Shown one piece after another: positions 1 through 9,923 of a stretch of DNA of 64,000 nucleotides; position 1 is the first letter of the stretch; each line of letters opens with the position of its first letter. Source of the DNA: Paramecium sonneborni (Eukaryota > Ciliophora > Oligohymenophorea > Peniculida > Parameciidae). The stretch is taken from NCBI GenBank assembly GCA_905182985.1, contig CAJJDN010000036.1, positions 1,549 to 65,548 of the forward strand, given 5' to 3'. Position numbers and translations under genes: made by a program. The notes below the pieces were generated by a model. It was given only the letters and a program-made list of their open reading frames with translations. It did not search any database and was not told where the DNA came from.

Positions 1-70
1 AGAACCCTTTCTACTCTAGAATCTTTTTTTATTTATTTTTTTGGTATATAAATGGCTGTTCCGTCGCAAA

Positions 71-784
71 TCATTTAAAATGTAATTTATTCCAATTCTG
101 AAACCGAGCTCCTAAATGATACTAATACCTTTTAAATAATAAAAAGATCCCAACTATAATGTGGTTATCGTATTTACCCTTCTTATAAAAAAAACTTTGT
201 TTCTTTGATAAAGTTCTTTTGATCTTCTTTGAGAAATATTTTTTCAGTTTTCTTAATTCTGGCTATCCCTTTGAGATCATGTAATTACTTTTTCATATCT
301 AATATCTCCTTCTAATTTAGAAATTAAATTAAGTCCTGTATCCATTCCTCTTCCTTCATTAACAATACTCAAAATAGCTAATCTTCCTAGTAGAGAATCC
401 ATAGTTAACACCATCCTTTTTTGAAGATTATTATGTACAGGTTAAGATCCATATTAACATAATTAATTAACTAATTCAAAATGTTAAAATTCTTCAAATG
501 CAATTTATCCTAAGTCTTCTTTAAATTCTTTTTAAAATTAAGCAGGAACTTGATTTATAAATCTAACAAGGGTGTCAATATATGATTTCATAGCATTATA
601 TTCAATATGAGCAATTGAATGGATTACTTAATCTTTAATAGGTATATATTTAATAGATTATTCTAACTCAAATGTTGACATTATCTTTATTACTCTCATT
701 TATTACCTATATATTTTCATCGTAAGAATATATTGGTATATCTTCTGTATTTGAATCAATTGGTAAACTAATAAAATTTCTCAT
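71..784 (-). CDS. DUF455 ferritin-like protein, C-terminally truncated
   Basis: Read from an ATG at 784 with a putative 22-nt intron (GTA...AAG) after the first ~27 codons. The protein contains HSIAHIEYNAMKSYIDTLVR, then a segment with EEFQHFELVNQLCQYGS and PVHNNL, then LLGRLAILSIVNEGRGMDTG. These match the order of blocks in the DUF455 (PF04305) ferritin-like family: an HIE...A helix, an E..H helix, and a GRLA...EARG.D block. The family normally continues into a last helix with another E..H pair; here the frame meets TGA directly after KLEGDIRYEK. A possible 26-nt GTA...TAG intron there restores an open frame to about 71, but the residues that follow do not resemble the family. The gene is probably truncated or decaying. 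Function is unknown; a di-iron fold is a family inference. Confidence 0.55.
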
Positions 785-893
785 GTCTTCTACCCCCTAT
801 TTTGCAATTTTAATCGAAAAAGCTAAGGGGGTACCCCCTGCTCGACATATAGTAGAGAATTCTCGGTTCTCTACGGCCAGAACTCGAGTAATA
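785..893. repeat. GC-rich palindromic block, possible inserted repeat
   Basis: In DNA that is otherwise about one quarter GC, positions 821-890 hold 36 G/C in 70 bases. The block has a perfect 14-bp palindrome (826-839, AGGGGGTACCCCCT), an 8-bp hairpin (GTAGAGAA 852-859 with TTCTCTAC 867-874), and an outer CTCGA/TCGAG pair (841-845 and 884-888). A further TACCCCCT at 791-798 is inverted relative to AGGGGGTA at 826-833. It lies between the last WD40-like repeat (minus strand, ends near 893) and the start codon of the DUF455-like gene. It could be a remnant of a small inverted-repeat element, a linker artefact (KpnI, EcoRI and XhoI sites occur together), or a structured RNA. I do not recognise it. 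Confidence 0.5.
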
Positions 894-1660
894 GACAGTA
901 CTAGAATGACCATCTAATTTGGCTTTTTATTATCCTGTTTTAACATATAATAAAGAATTATCATTACTACCAGATGCTAGAGGGTTTCCATCAGGAGAGA
1001 AACAGACAGATAAGAAATTCCCATTATTACCATTTAATTTATTTAAGTCATTTTTTTTCATGTTTTTCCATTTACAATTAAATAGTTATGCTCCATTGAA
1101 CTTTTTACCTTTTATAATATCATCCCCTTAAATTACATCTTACAAATTTACCTCTTTATAAAAAAGATTTCTTATTTTAATATTTTTTCAGCCTAACAAC
1201 TTTAAATCTACTTTCATTTCCATTAGCAACTGAGGTGAATTTGATTCACACGCAATGAATTATTTATCATTAATAGTAAGATAAACAAAAAATTTCAAAT
1301 AGTTTATCTTTTATTTAACTCAGTAGAGATATTTTTTTTTCATAAAATTCATCACAAGAGATATCCATTTAATTGAAGTAATAATCTTTAAAATCTTTTA
1401 GTATATTATGACTTAATTTTATTCTAAATTGTATCCTTCATTTGCATTTGATGAATTCTTAAGTTTTGTGATCCTTGATTGAAGATTTTTTTGTATTACT
1501 TCTGTCGATAGATATTCAATAATTTCTGATATGTTTTCTTTTTTAAGCATTAATATTATTAAAATGAATATTGCTTCATGTACCTCCATAAAGTCGCAAA
1601 AAAGCTCAATTAAGGTTTATTGATTGCTTTTATGAGTATTCATAATCTTGTTAAAAAAAA
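894..1660 (-). pseudogene. Decayed WD40-repeat gene with N-terminal module
   Basis: On the minus strand an N-terminal region (about 1650-1150) reads MNTHKSNQQTLIELFCDFME and continues in broken frames to a segment ending near IACESNSPQLLMEMKVDLKL. It is followed (about 1010-895) by a WD40 repeat reading VCFSPDGNPLASGSNDNSLL then YVKTGQQKAKLDGHSSTV. The repeat lacks the W-D pair expected after NSLL, and the N-terminal region needs at least two frame changes. The pattern matches the large WD-repeat families of Paramecium but is not translatable as one protein. The remaining part of 1020-1150 shows nothing clear. Confidence 0.55.
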
Positions 1661-1829
1661 TTAAAGAATTCTATTATTTTTATATTAGGTTTTATATGTA
1701 TAATATAAGGAAAATTATAATAATTTTTTAATTTTAATATCCCATTCGTTATATTTTATCCCATAAAATTTGTAATCTATCTGACCCTCTAGTTGTTTTT
1801 ATTATCTAATTATAAAATCCCATAAATTT

Positions 1830-2345
1830 ATAGAGTTATTGTTATCACCAGCTGCTAAAGTATTTCCATCAGAATAGAAACAGCCTTTGTTTATATGCCA
1901 ATATGACATCTAATTTATTTTTTTATTATCTTGTCTTAAAATCACATAATCTAATTAATTAACAAAACAACCAAATGATAAATAGTTCCATTTGGCTCGA
2001 AGCATATCTACCAAACAAAATCTTTCTGACAATCCAATTTGGCTTTTTATTACCCAGTTTTAACATCTCATAATTGATAGTGAGAAGCACGCTGATTGGA
2101 CATCATTAGTATGACCGTATATTATCCAGTTTTAACATCCCTTATCTGATTGAATTATCATTATTTCCAGATGCTTGTATTAATTCATATGGAGAGAACC
2201 CTCTAATCAGCACCATTGCTATGACATCCAATTTAGCTTTTTATTATCCCATCTTAACATCCCATTATAAGATTGAATTATCATTACTTCAAGATAGTAA
2301 AATAGTTCCATCTGGTGAGAAGCATACTGAGTCTACAGTACTGTT
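1830..2345 (-). pseudogene. Decayed WD40 repeats
   Basis: At least three tandem WD40-like units are visible on the minus strand. One reads SVCFSPDGTILLS, then TGA, then SNDNSILQWDVKMGQQKAKLD, where a glycine codon is expected instead of TGA. The next reads FSPYELIQASGNNDNSIR and loses frame before the W-D pair. A third near 1990-2060 keeps the KLD...LASG-type spacing only in pieces. In-frame TGA, frame changes and lost W-D residues indicate a relic of a beta-propeller gene. It lies upstream of (and reads towards) the second decayed WD locus, so both may derive from one family or one ancestral gene. Confidence 0.6.
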
Positions 2346-2449
2346 CAAATAATAATTTAAAAAAATTATTAATTATTAGGATGAGCTTTAATTTATGTTG
2401 GAGATTCAAAAAAAATGAATTTCAAATTGTTGATGATAAATAATATAAT

Positions 2450-3493
2450 TCATGGATAATTATTAAGGATATTTAAAATTCTTTTTTGTTGTTATTCCAA
2501 AATTTCAATTCTAAATATATCATTCAAAATATCCTTATAACATTTTAACATTATTAGCAAATCTTAATCGATTTATTGAATACTTGTTTACATAGTTTCA
2601 ATCTTCTCATTATTTGTTGAATAAGCTGTGTTACTTTATTCTAAAGCTGTTTTTATTTGATTAATCTGCTCTTAAAATTCCTTTGATATTGAAAGCAATT
2701 TTTTGTTAAAGTCGCTATCAAATGTTAATTTTATAATATTTACATCATTTCATTTTAAGAGGAAGAGATGAAGGAAATAATTTATTTTTAGTTGACAGAA
2801 AAATCTTAAATGTCTCTATATAAATCAGAAAATTATAATGCTTATTATTTGTCTTAAATTGATCTAATCATTTTTTCTATTTTGTTTTAGAAACCTGAAA
2901 ACTTATCTATCTATTCCTGCTCAAACTTAGTTTGTTTTTCTTCGGTTTATTTAATTTTTCTTTCTAAATAGTTTAACCTATTTAAATCCATTGCGCTAGA
3001 TTAGGATAAACAATTTTTTTGAAAATTCTTTTTACCTGGAGAATTTTTACCTTTATCACTTATGCTAGTATTATCATGTTGTAACAATGATCCAGAACTT
3101 TTATTCCTAACTATATCATTAGGACTATCATCAAATTTCTATTTCATAATTGGACTCACTTATGAAGACTAGATTCTTAATAAATGTGTATTGATGTCAG
3201 ATAAATTGTCAAAGTTGTCTATTTTTTCAGTTAACTCGCTAAATTTTGTATCCATAAACAATATTAATTGCTTAAATATTCTTCCAGAAACATATTCTGA
3301 ATCACCAACACTATTATAAATTTGATTCAAAGTTATATCAAAACAACCTTCAGTTTTAAGAGTGAGAATTGGATTTAGTTTCTAAATTTAAAGAATTCTG
3401 ATTAATTACAATTAAATTAGAATCTACAGGAACATTGTGAACAGATTGAGTTTTTCCTATTTTTTAAGGTGGGCCTCCTTTAACGATAAGCAT
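2450..3493 (-). CDS. Coiled-coil protein of unknown function
   Basis: An ATG at 3493 opens a frame that runs to TGA at 2450 with two mini-introns, one of 28 nt near the N-terminus and one of 29 nt at 2715-2743 (both GTA...TAG). Both are needed to stay in frame. The predicted protein is about 328 residues. Residues ~1-60 are mixed (MLIVKGGPPQKIGKTQSVHN), followed by a Ser/Asn-rich linker and then a long coiled coil from about residue 150 (RLNYLERKIKQTEEKQTKFE) rich in Q, K and E. No enzymatic motif is seen. The start codon lies only 16 bp after the stop of the cyclin gene on the same strand. Coiled-coil structure is clear; function is not. Confidence 0.7.
2715..2743 (-). other. Example mini-intron (29 nt)
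   Basis: On the minus strand this stretch starts GTAAATATT and ends TTTGATAG. Removing it joins the coiled-coil frame ...SSSQNEMI to DFNKKLLSISKEF without any stop. It typifies the dozens of 19-35 nt GTA...TAG introns needed across the window, the main evidence for Paramecium-type gene structure. Confidence 0.8.
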
Positions 3494-3509
3494 AAAATAA
3501 ATATTATTA

Positions 3510-4556
3510 TCAATAAAAGTAATTATTTATACATAGATAACGTTCTTTGTTCATCGTTTGAAATTTTTTAAATTCTGTTGCATTCAGTTAAATGGAATTA
3601 AAGTTAATTTCTAAATGATTTAGTAGTTCTAATAATTTCTAGATCTAAAATTTAGATATCAAAATATACAATTCTTTTATCAGTTTTTTTGATGACTTCA
3701 AAAATACAAGCTATAGCCTTATTATAATGAGTAATCTCTCGAAATTCATAAGCGATTATAGAGTATTGGAGAAGTTCTAAAGCATTGAGTTTCATATAGT
3801 TTATTTAGTAATTTTCATAAAATTGTAAAAGAAAAGGTTTAAGATTAAAAAATAGCTTTTCGAAATATTCAAAAGCAGTGTGCAAATGTAAATTAAATTA
3901 TAATTTTCTACATATTGTGTATTCCATTGATAAAAAATCATGGATAGTGTAGGCTTCTTGGCAGATCTAATTTAGTAAATTTTTGTACATCTACAATGAT
4001 GTCTTCAATGAAAATAGGGCTTATATCATGGAATTTTGAAGAAAGATAGATACAACAACTACCTATTAGTTAAAGATCCTCAGCAATGAATCCTTTGGTG
4101 TTGCACAGAAAAATATCCAATAATTCAACACAATGAAATAATGTATTATAGCTCATTTTTTAATAACGTTTGACAGTTGCAAGCATCCAATCTATTAATT
4201 ATTCATACTATTCTTAAGTGAATTTATGTTAAATTAGATTGTTGATTCTTTTATACTAATTAAAGAAAATTTCTTACATTAATATCTTCTTGATATTCTT
4301 TTTCTAATATTTCTTCCTCATAAATGCTTTTGAGTTCAAGCTAATAAATTTTTTATGGTTTAGAAATTAACAGTTCTTAAGCTGGATCGTCATCTTATTA
4401 ATTAACTGGAACTATTGCATTTCTTCTTTTCGAGATTATGCTTTATTCCCTATGAGTCTAAAGGTTACTTATATCACTTAAAACTGATTTAGTTCTTAAA
4501 TGTTTTGGCAATGCTATTACACCTTTTTTGAGTAAAAATTTGGTTTGAAAATTCAT
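3510..4556 (-). CDS. A/B-type (mitotic-like) cyclin
   Basis: Three introns (22, 22 and 25 nt) give a protein of about 325 residues. The cyclin box begins with LIDWMLATVKRYQKMSYNTL and HCVELLDIFL, continues DLQLIGSCCIYLSSKFHDIS and IFIEDIIVDICQEAYTIHDF, then LSMEYTICRKLQFNLHL. This order (R/L.DWM, the D...L..S..K helix, E......L..L.F.L) is that of cyclin A/B N-terminal boxes. A C-terminal helical region follows and ends TEFKKFQTMNKERYLCINNY. The N-terminal ~90 residues lack an obvious destruction box. It would act by binding a CDK. Stop codon is 16 bp upstream of the next gene's ATG on the same strand, so 3' UTR and promoter must almost overlap. Confidence 0.85.
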
Positions 4557-4790
4557 TAATGTAAAGCAAAATTATGTTAAATTAAATGATTAATATATGT
4601 TTTTTTTAACAACTTGATATACAATATTTCCTTATTAATCAATTATAATAAATTCTATTTATGATGAAATTATCTAGATTTAACAAGAGTTGGAATAAAA
4701 AGAAGTAAATTAAGATTTCTATTAAATCTAGAATAATTTATTTTTTTTCAAGATAATTAAATTTTGTTTTATTTTATTTATTTAGATAAT

Positions 4791-5223
4791 TCATTTATTA
4801 TCATTTTTCTTGACTAGCAAGGGATTATAAATTTCTGGGGCTATTACTAATCCTAAACCAAAATAGGTCATAACTGAATTTCTTATAAGAGGGGATATCC
4901 CAGGGGAAACTAAAATATTTAACGCTTAAATTACATCTCTTTGTAATGGATACTACAGCTAATGTGCTTAATCCAAGGCAAATGAGCCTTATATTTTCAT
5001 TAGCTTAAATTAATATATAATTCTATTTGAATTAAGTAAAGCTTGATGGCCATTTATCATATTCTTTGCTTAATGGTAAGAAATATGTTTGCTTCCATTC
5101 TTAATAAGGTATTTGATTTATGGCATCACAAATTGGCTACTTGACATTAGTTTTGATAGATCCAGTAACATCCGAAACAGAATCTGTAACTGAATCAACC
5201 CACGTTCGTGTTTAATTAGACAT
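4791..5223 (-). CDS. Small protein of unknown function
   Basis: From ATG at 5223 the frame reads MSNQTRTWVDSVTDSVSDVT and continues through PYQEWKQTYFLPLSKEYDKW. Near two thirds of the length a change of frame is needed to reach a hydrophobic, glycine-containing segment (SVMTYFGLGLVIAPEIYNPL) ending VKKNDNK before TGA at 4791. I did not find a clean intron that makes the switch, so this may be a sequencing indel or decay. Size (~140 residues) and one glycine-rich hydrophobic segment recall small mitochondrial membrane proteins, but this is only a guess. Confidence 0.4.
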
Positions 5224-5405
5224 GGATATAAATAATTTCTATATTTAATTATATTGTCAAATTAAAAAAATAAATCATGAATCCATTAATACCCCTCATT
5301 CTGAAATATAATCAAAGATACCAAAATACCATAGCCAAATAAAGCAATAAATCTTACTAAATAGTTATTAGAATGTTTTAATGAATAATATTCGTAAAAA
5401 CACGA

Positions 5406-6836
5406 TCATGCTTCAACTCCAGCCATTTCAAAATGCTCGTTTAGCTTGCTGATAGCGCTAATGTAAGCAGCTAGTCTAAAATTAACCTTTTATTCTAAAG
5501 ATATAGCCATAATGTTATTGACGGCTTCAAGGCTGTGTGAACTAAATCAGTTTTATACTAAAATTTACTTCGATGGTCTTCTAACATTGTTTTAGCTAAC
5601 TTACTATCTTTAATATTTATATTGAGTCCGGGTCTCATTTTGATGACTTCAAGAATTCTGTGTTTGCCTTATTCTTACCATCTTCTAGTCATTCTTCCTG
5701 GATTACTATGTTTCAAATTTTTTAGCCATTCTAAATAGCTTGCTGTTACACCGCCTGCATAAGCAAAATATCTGGTAAAAAGATAACACCTTTAGCAAGA
5801 AGTTTTTCTTTCGCTGCCATGGTGGTTGTTAGCACCTTCAGCAATAATTTTATAATTTATTTTTTCTGCATTGCTTGCATTGACTGTTTTTTCAAAAGTT
5901 GCCTGTATGAATATATCACATTAGTTATAAATCACTGACTCATCCTCCCAATATTATTCAGCATTCGCAAATCTCTTTACACCTCCAGTCTTTTTTTTAT
6001 GAGCTGCCATCTCATAAGGATTTATTCCATTAGGATTGAAAATAGATCCATCATGTTCTGCTGCTCCAATTATCTTAGCCTCATAATCATACATGTATTT
6101 AGCACAAAATCAGCCTACTTATTTTAAAGAAAAATTTTTATTGCATTGCCATAACCTTGGATAATAAGGGATTTTCCTTTTAAATTTGGTTCAATACCTA
6201 AAGATTGACAAAACTTGGAATCATTTAAAATTTGTCTTGTTGTAAAGAAAATCTAATTAATATTTTAATTAACTTACTCCCATTCCTGTTGGTTCTTATC
6301 TACCAGAAATTTCACCTTAAATAATTGGCTTTCCAGTGACACAGCCTACAGAATTTATATCTTAATGACCCTTAAACTTTCTGTAGGCATCTTAGTCTTT
6401 TTTTAATATAAATAAAAAGTTGATACTCCTATATCAGGTCCAGGCACATCTTTAGCAGCCCCAATGAAATTCTTTTTCGCCAACTCAAGAGTATATCTTC
6501 TCATCAAAGTTTCTATTTCTCTTTTAGAAAATTTTCTTGGGTTTATTCCATGCGGACTTCCAACTTTAGTAGCCAATCTATAAATTTTGTGTTAAGCTCG
6601 ATACACAGGAACCTAATTTATTTTGAAATTTTTACACAAATCTATGTTCCATAAGGCAAATTGAATTTGATAACAATATCTATGCTCTTATCAATACTAA
6701 AAACTATCAAATTTTATTACTCCAATTTGTCTTGACTTATTTTAGCATGTCCAGCAGCTTTTTTAAAATAAGCCATGTCTTAATCTAAAAATGTGGCTTC
6801 GTTAGCTATAGCAGTTAAGAAAGCCCTTCGATTCAT
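5406..6836 (-). pseudogene. NAD(P)-glutamate dehydrogenase, broken copy
   Basis: Unmistakable glutamate dehydrogenase blocks occur in order on the minus strand: PVYRAQHKIYRLATK, then NPRKFSKREIETLMRRYTLE, LAKKNFIGAAKDVPGPD, DINSVGCVTGKPIIQGEISG, YEAKIIGAAEHDGSIFNPNG, GGVTASYLEWLKNLKH and a C-terminal NFRLAAYISAISKLNEHFEM. Lesions: (1) between RLATK and NPRKFS about 40 family residues are missing, including the KGG and catalytic-lysine region; (2) a frame change after PGPD loses the GTGE.EMSW segment; (3) after the dinucleotide-loop QGYGN the expected VG is separated by ~26 extra bases with a GC instead of GT donor, and TGA interrupts the following helix; (4) frame changes occur in the EGAN...TTMAAKEK block. 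The product cannot be an active enzyme. A 25-nt intron is still recognisable. Confidence 0.85.
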
Positions 6837-6983
6837 GATTTATCTAGCTATTTTTTAAATCATAAAGAATTATATTAATGATGAAAAATATAAATTTCAT
6901 CTTCAAATCTATACATGTTATTAATAGTCATAAAAATTTAAAATAAGATTTATTTTTATTGAATCAATGATTGATTATATTCA

Positions 6984-7984
6984 TCAAATAATATACGGTA
7001 CCATAGCTTTTCTATTTTTTGGGTATCTATCTCCAAATTCTTTAATGTATCTCTTGTGTTTTTGTTTTGCCCAAATCAACATCTAACCAAATGAAAATAT
7101 CGTAAATGCCATAGCTATCCAATATCATTAAAAATACCTGCGTAAGAGCAAGTAAATATGGAGAAGCTAACCCAAGCCATCGTTTCCCAAAAATAATTAG
7201 CAGATGAAACAGCCCCAAAACCCCAGCCAAAAGGAATCTATCTTTGTTTGTTTTAAGCAACATAATCCCCATCATTTTGTTTCTATTAAGGCCTCTTTCT
7301 AAAACTAGAGAGTCTTATGTGACACATTAAATTCAAAAATTCAAACAGAGCAAAAAATCCTATGAAAATATATTTCCAAGATTAGAATTTTTCAAATTTT
7401 CTTAAATAAAATAGTTCGATTCCAAGAAAAAAGCCACAAAATATCCAATAATGCAAGCAATTTATGAAGGCTCTTTTTAATGGCATTGAATCTCTGCTGA
7501 AGACATGAACAAATTTTGTTTCAAGAATTCTTTTGATGAAGTGTAAAATCACCATCCAATAAGCGGCTCTATATTTTATATTTCAAAATTTTACTTTTGC
7601 ATTAATGTGTAATTCTCTTAATTACCAAATTTGTAAAGCAAAAAGAACATGAGAATTGGCCCCAAATACTCAACATAAAATACGGCACCCCATAACATTT
7701 AAGGCCCCAAATCTTTCACTACCAAAGTCTAACCATTCTTGATTCCTGAAAGATTTAATGGTAATTCATTATCTTCAAATACTTTTTACTTATCTTCTGT
7801 TGTTAACCATTATCTTATTGGCTTTATTTTAGCTAAATAAATTCTAAATATTACTAGTTTTTGCAATTTCTTTTTTAAGGTTCAAGATTGTTTGATCTTT
7901 AGATGATAATTAAACATTGATTGGTTTCCCTTCCTCTTCAATATAATCCCCTCTTCTTCTCTTAATTATAATTAAATCACTCAT
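6984..7984 (-). CDS. Very-long-chain trans-2-enoyl-CoA reductase
   Basis: Three introns (22, 26, 23 nt) give about 309 residues, nearly the length of human TECR (308). The N-terminal ~80 residues form the ubiquitin-like region ending GQTLVVKDLGPQMLWGAVFY, then YVEYLGPILM. The steroid-5-alpha-reductase-type membrane core follows: HFIKRILETKFVHVFSRDSM, PLKRAFINCLHYW, then NYFWETMAWVSFS and the C-terminal QMLIWAKQKHKRYIKEFGDR plus YPKNRKAMVPYII. These match TECR/Tsc13 blocks including the terminal K.KHK.Y..EF motif. It should reduce trans-2-enoyl-CoA in the fatty-acid elongation cycle at the ER. It is divergent from the M16 gene, with 166 bp between start codons. Confidence 0.9.
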
Positions 7985-8150
7985 TAATTTAATTATTCTG
8001 TAAAATCTTATCTTTAATGCTTTATATTGTTTGAAATAAGAAATCATATTAATCATAATTGATGAAAGTTATCAATTGTTTGTAAATAAATGATATTCTA
8101 TTTTAATTGATTCATCTTTAAACTAAAGTATTTTTTTAAAATAAAATATC
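7985..8150. promoter_or_regulatory. Divergent promoter region
   Basis: These 166 bp separate the start codons of the enoyl-CoA reductase (minus) and the M16 core protein (plus). The stretch is AT-rich with no ORF and must contain both promoters and 5' UTRs. No specific motif can be named. Confidence 0.5.
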
Positions 8151-9725
8151 ATGCTATCAAGAGTGTCTGGAAGAATTACAACTAAAGTAAATATTTCTTA
8201 ACTTTGGACTAGTCTCAATTTAGATTCACTACTTTGAGAGCCTAATTACATGATTTAATTTATAGGGATGATAAATCTTCTGATCTTTATAAATTAGCAG
8301 CAGGCTGCCCCAAAACAGCTGTGGGGTAACAAGGAAATGAGATTAGAGAATAAGAGAGAAGATATGAAGTATCCAAACTCTCAAATGGTATAACAGTACT
8401 TACAGAATCTGCCTCATCTCCATCAAGAGTGGATGTTGGAATTCTTTTAGATTTAGGCACAAGAGATGAAACAAATGAAACTTCAGGATCATTGTTATCA
8501 ATAAAGAATACCTATTATAAGTCAGTCTTAAACACAAATGAGACTATTAATTAGTATTGAAGCATCTATTAATTTTAGTGGTGTTATTCAATAATCTGGG
8601 GGAGAGTTTGAAATGGATTATGATTAAGAGAGTGTTTACTTCAAAGCACATTGTTTGGCTCATGATGTTGTTGATGTCTTCAAAGTGGTCGCTGATTGCG
8701 CACTTGAGCCAAGATCAGTTGTAGCTGCAAATGCTGCTATTGAAAAAAACTATGGGACACATAATTTAGAAAATATTATTAAAAGTATCATACATATGTT
8801 AATTTTTTTTAGGTGGTGAAGCTTTTAATGAAGCAATATTCAAAACTGCTTTTGGATTAACTGGTTTGGGAATGCCATTAAGAGGATTTAAAAATAATAT
8901 TGGTAATCTAAGTGCATATAACATTTAAAAATTCTAACTTGAAAATATTAACCCATCCAGAATCATAGTAACTGGTGCAGGTATTTACAACCATTCAGAG
9001 TTTGTAAGTCTCGCTTAGGATACTCTTAGTTTTATTTCTGCTGGATAAAGCACAAAAACAAGAACCTAAACTTAATATATTGGTGGGGAGGTTAGAAATT
9101 TAACGGATGATAATGAAATTGCTATTGGTTTATTATTTCCTTCTGCAAACTGGAGTAGCTCATAAGCAGCAGTATTTTAAGTATTAAATGCTCTTTTGGG
9201 ATAAACAGGCAGTTCCCAATCAAGATTATAAAGAAATAGTAATCAATTTAATTAATATTATAGTTTTAAATAAAAACTCTTATGCTGATGTTGTAGAAAG
9301 TTTAAACTTTACTTTTTCTGATGCTGGTTTGTTTGGAGTTAAAGTCATTGGATCAGCTGATAAAGGATCAGAATTACTTCTTAGCGTTTTGAATGAATTA
9401 AAATCTTTAACTGGATCAATTTCAAATTCAGAATTGACTAGAGCCAAATAAATTTTAAAAACTTAACTTTTTTTTGCTCTTGAAAGAACTGCTGATAGAT
9501 TAGAGGAAGCTGCCAAAAATGTAAATTTAAAATTCTTGCTTTTAGTTAAAAATTTTCAAAGCAATAAAACTTAATGAATATGCTTCTTACATTGATGCAG
9601 TCACATCTGATTAAGTTAATAAAGCTGTTATAGATTTATTAAAGACCAGACCATCATTAGTTGCAGAGGGCGGGTTAGCCAATAGATTACCAACATATGA
9701 CTAACTGTTGAATCAATTAAAATGA
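8151..9725 (+). CDS. Mitochondrial M16 peptidase-like core protein (QCR2/MPP-alpha type)
   Basis: Five introns (25-28 nt) give about 481 residues. The N-terminus MLSRVSGRITTKSQFRFTTL is Arg/Ser/Thr-rich like a mitochondrial presequence. M16 features follow: YEVSKLSNGITVLTESASSP, RVDVGILLDLGTRDET, then YGVIQQSGGEFEMDYDQESV, and a second half with SRIIVTGAGIYNH, QYIGGEVRN, IAIGLLFPSANWSS, SLNFTFSDAGLFGV and GSELLLSVLNELKSL. The zinc-binding HxxEH of active M16 peptidases is absent where it would fall, as in QCR2 and MPP-alpha. No GGPGKG-like glycine loop is visible, which favours cytochrome bc1 core subunit 2 over MPP-alpha. Likely inner-membrane complex III subunit. Confidence 0.8.
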
Positions 9726-9923
9726 TTCTGTTATATAAAATTATACATTCAAAATCATTTAGAATATTATATTCATAGATGGCCAAATCTTAATTATTTA
9801 CATATTTTTAAGATATACCACCTTGCTTTTTTTTTTTTGCAATCTTTTGATATTTTTTATTTCTTGAAAAATACCATCAAGTCTAATAATTAAACTATAA
9901 AAACTAAGCATTATTATTCTAGT

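Noticed and set aside
1..60. Telomere at the window start
   Set aside because: No CCCCAA/CCCAAA repeats are present.
919..1131. Standard-code ORF on the plus strand (MAFYYPVLTYNKELS...)
   Set aside because: It is the antisense of a WD40 repeat (VCFSPDGNPLASGSNDNS) on the minus strand.
7042..7275. Hydrophobic ORF MMGIMLLKTNKDRF...
   Set aside because: It is a shifted frame of the enoyl-CoA reductase gene; the real frame reads GDYVAQNKQRQIPF and continues after a 23-nt intron.
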